This document shows, one piece after another, positions 6,349 through 7,011 of a stretch of 7,011 nucleotides of DNA. A program made the position numbers and the translations under genes. This stretch comes from Alphaproteobacteria bacterium (lineage in GTDB: Bacteria > Pseudomonadota > Alphaproteobacteria > Sphingomonadales > Sphingomonadaceae). Under the pieces are notes generated by a model. The model had not been told where the DNA came from, did not search any database, and worked only from the letters and a program-made list of their open reading frames with translations. The stretch lies in assembly GCA_018828205.1 (NCBI GenBank), contig JAHJWA010000169.1:1-7011 (forward strand), written 5' to 3'. Positions within the stretch are counted from its first letter, which is position 1; every line of letters begins with the position of its first letter.

Positions 6349-6383
6349 GCTTGCTTGCCCGCCGCGAGGCCGCAAGCTAGGCG
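6349..6383 (+). promoter_or_regulatory. Candidate promoter and inverted repeat upstream of thrC
   Basis: The 49-base gap between SURF1 and thrC holds TTGCCC (6355-6360), a fair -35 match, and 17 bases later a weak -10-like TAGGCG (6378-6383). The direct repeat GCTTGC occurs twice, overlapping (6349-6354 and 6353-6358), and either copy can pair with GCAAGC at 6372-6377. No T tract follows, so this is unlikely to be an intrinsic terminator. It could be an operator or simply promoter sequence. A start near 6390 would leave almost no leader before ATG 6392. Confidence 0.3.
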
Positions 6384-6391
6384 CAGCAGCG

Positions 6392-7011
6392 ATGGACTAC
6401 ATCTCCACAAGAGGCAGCGCTCCGACGCTGGATTTCGCCGGCGTGACGCTGGCCGGGCTGGCCAGCGATGGCGGGCTGTACCTGCCCGCGACCTGGCCGC
6501 GGTTTTCGCCCGGCGAGATCGCGGCGATGCGCGGGCTGGCCTATCCCGAGCTCGCCGCGCGGGTGATGCAGCCCTTCGTCGGCGACAGCCTGGCGCCAGG
6601 GCGGCTGCGGGAGCTGTGCGAGCAGGCCTATGGGCGCTTCGCGCATGCCGCGGTGACCCCGTTGGCGCAGCTCGACCAGCGACACTGGCTGCTCGAGCTG
6701 TTCCACGGGCCGACGCTGGCCTTCAAGGATGTCGCGCTCCAGCTGCTGGGCCTGCTGTTCGAGGAATTCCTCGCGCGCGAGCAGGGCACGCTGACCATCG
6801 TCGGGGCCACCAGCGGCGACACCGGCAGCGCGGCGATCGATGCGGTCGCCGGGCGCGACCGGGTCGAGATCTTCATGCTCCACCCCAGCGGGCGGGTGAG
6901 CGACGTCCAGCGCCGCCAGATGACCACGGTGCGCGCGCCCAACGTCCACAACATCGCGATCGACGGCAGTTTCGACGATGCCCAGGCGATGGTGAAGCGG
7001 CTGTTCGCCGA
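6392..7011 (+). CDS. thrC: Threonine synthase, 3' end cut by window edge
   Basis: A cytosolic pyridoxal-phosphate enzyme that converts O-phosphohomoserine to threonine and phosphate, the last step of threonine synthesis. The frame is open from ATG 6392 through the right edge, giving 206 residues of an expected roughly 460-470. The N-terminus MDYISTRG (1-8) and ASDGGLYLP (24-32) are typical of the long bacterial and fungal class. LFHGPTLAFKD (103-113) holds Lys112, the cofactor lysine, and GATSGDTGSAAI (138-149) is the phosphate-binding loop. No Shine-Dalgarno sequence precedes the start. It is not part of respiration by function; it follows SURF1 by 49 bases on the same strand, so it may be co-transcribed or use the candidate promoter in that gap. 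Confidence 0.96.
   Translation, partial: MDYISTRGSAPTLDFAGVTLAGLASDGGLYLPATWPRFSPGEIAAMRGLAYPELAARVMQPFVGDSLAPGRLRELCEQAYGRFAHAAVTPLAQLDQRHWLLELFHGPTLAFKDVALQLLGLLFEEFLAREQGTLTIVGATSGDTGSAAIDAVAGRDRVEIFMLHPSGRVSDVQRRQMTTVRAPNVHNIAIDGSFDDAQAMVKRLFA

Noticed and set aside
5287..6375. A 362-codon - frame opposite the DUF983 and SURF1 genes
   Set aside because: It spans two well-supported, coupled genes and has no recognisable domain.

Overview
The window is a high-GC, densely coding segment of a chromosome, almost certainly from an alphaproteobacterium. The gene order (ctaD, then ctaB, a tiny membrane-protein gene, ctaG, ctaE, a DUF983 gene, SURF1 and thrC) and the protein sequences suggest Sphingomonadales, for example the Erythrobacteraceae or Sphingomonadaceae. 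That placement is inferred from recognised sequence style and synteny, not from a database search. All genes lie on the + strand.

Layout: bases 1-1706 hold nearly all of ctaD, subunit I of an aa3-type (A1) cytochrome c oxidase; only a few 5' codons are missing. A hairpin terminator follows. Bases 1810-2781 encode a soluble-epoxide-hydrolase-like alpha/beta hydrolase with its own good ribosome binding site; it is the one gene without an obvious link to respiration. Bases 2827-5330 carry ctaB (heme O synthase), a 41-residue single-pass membrane protein gene, ctaG (Cox11, CuB insertion) and ctaE (subunit III). Bases 5330-6342 carry a DUF983 zinc-ribbon membrane protein and a short SURF1 protein (heme a insertion). 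From 6392 to the right edge is the first half of thrC, threonine synthase.

The cox genes form one job: CtaD and CtaE are structural subunits, CtaB makes heme O (the precursor of heme A), CtaG delivers copper to CuB in CtaD, and SURF1 helps place heme a in CtaD. The 41-residue protein and the DUF983 protein sit translationally coupled inside this set and are therefore likely oxidase assembly or stability factors, though their functions are not established. Subunit II (ctaC) is expected just upstream. Heme A synthase (ctaA) is not in the window.

I saw no mobile element, CRISPR array, tRNA, rRNA or phage gene. No non-coding stretch exceeds about 105 bases. This is mostly a well-known housekeeping region. 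The items most worth a second look are the two small uncharacterised cox-linked membrane proteins, the epoxide hydrolase gene between ctaD and ctaB, and signs that ctaB and thrC may be translated from very short or leaderless transcripts.
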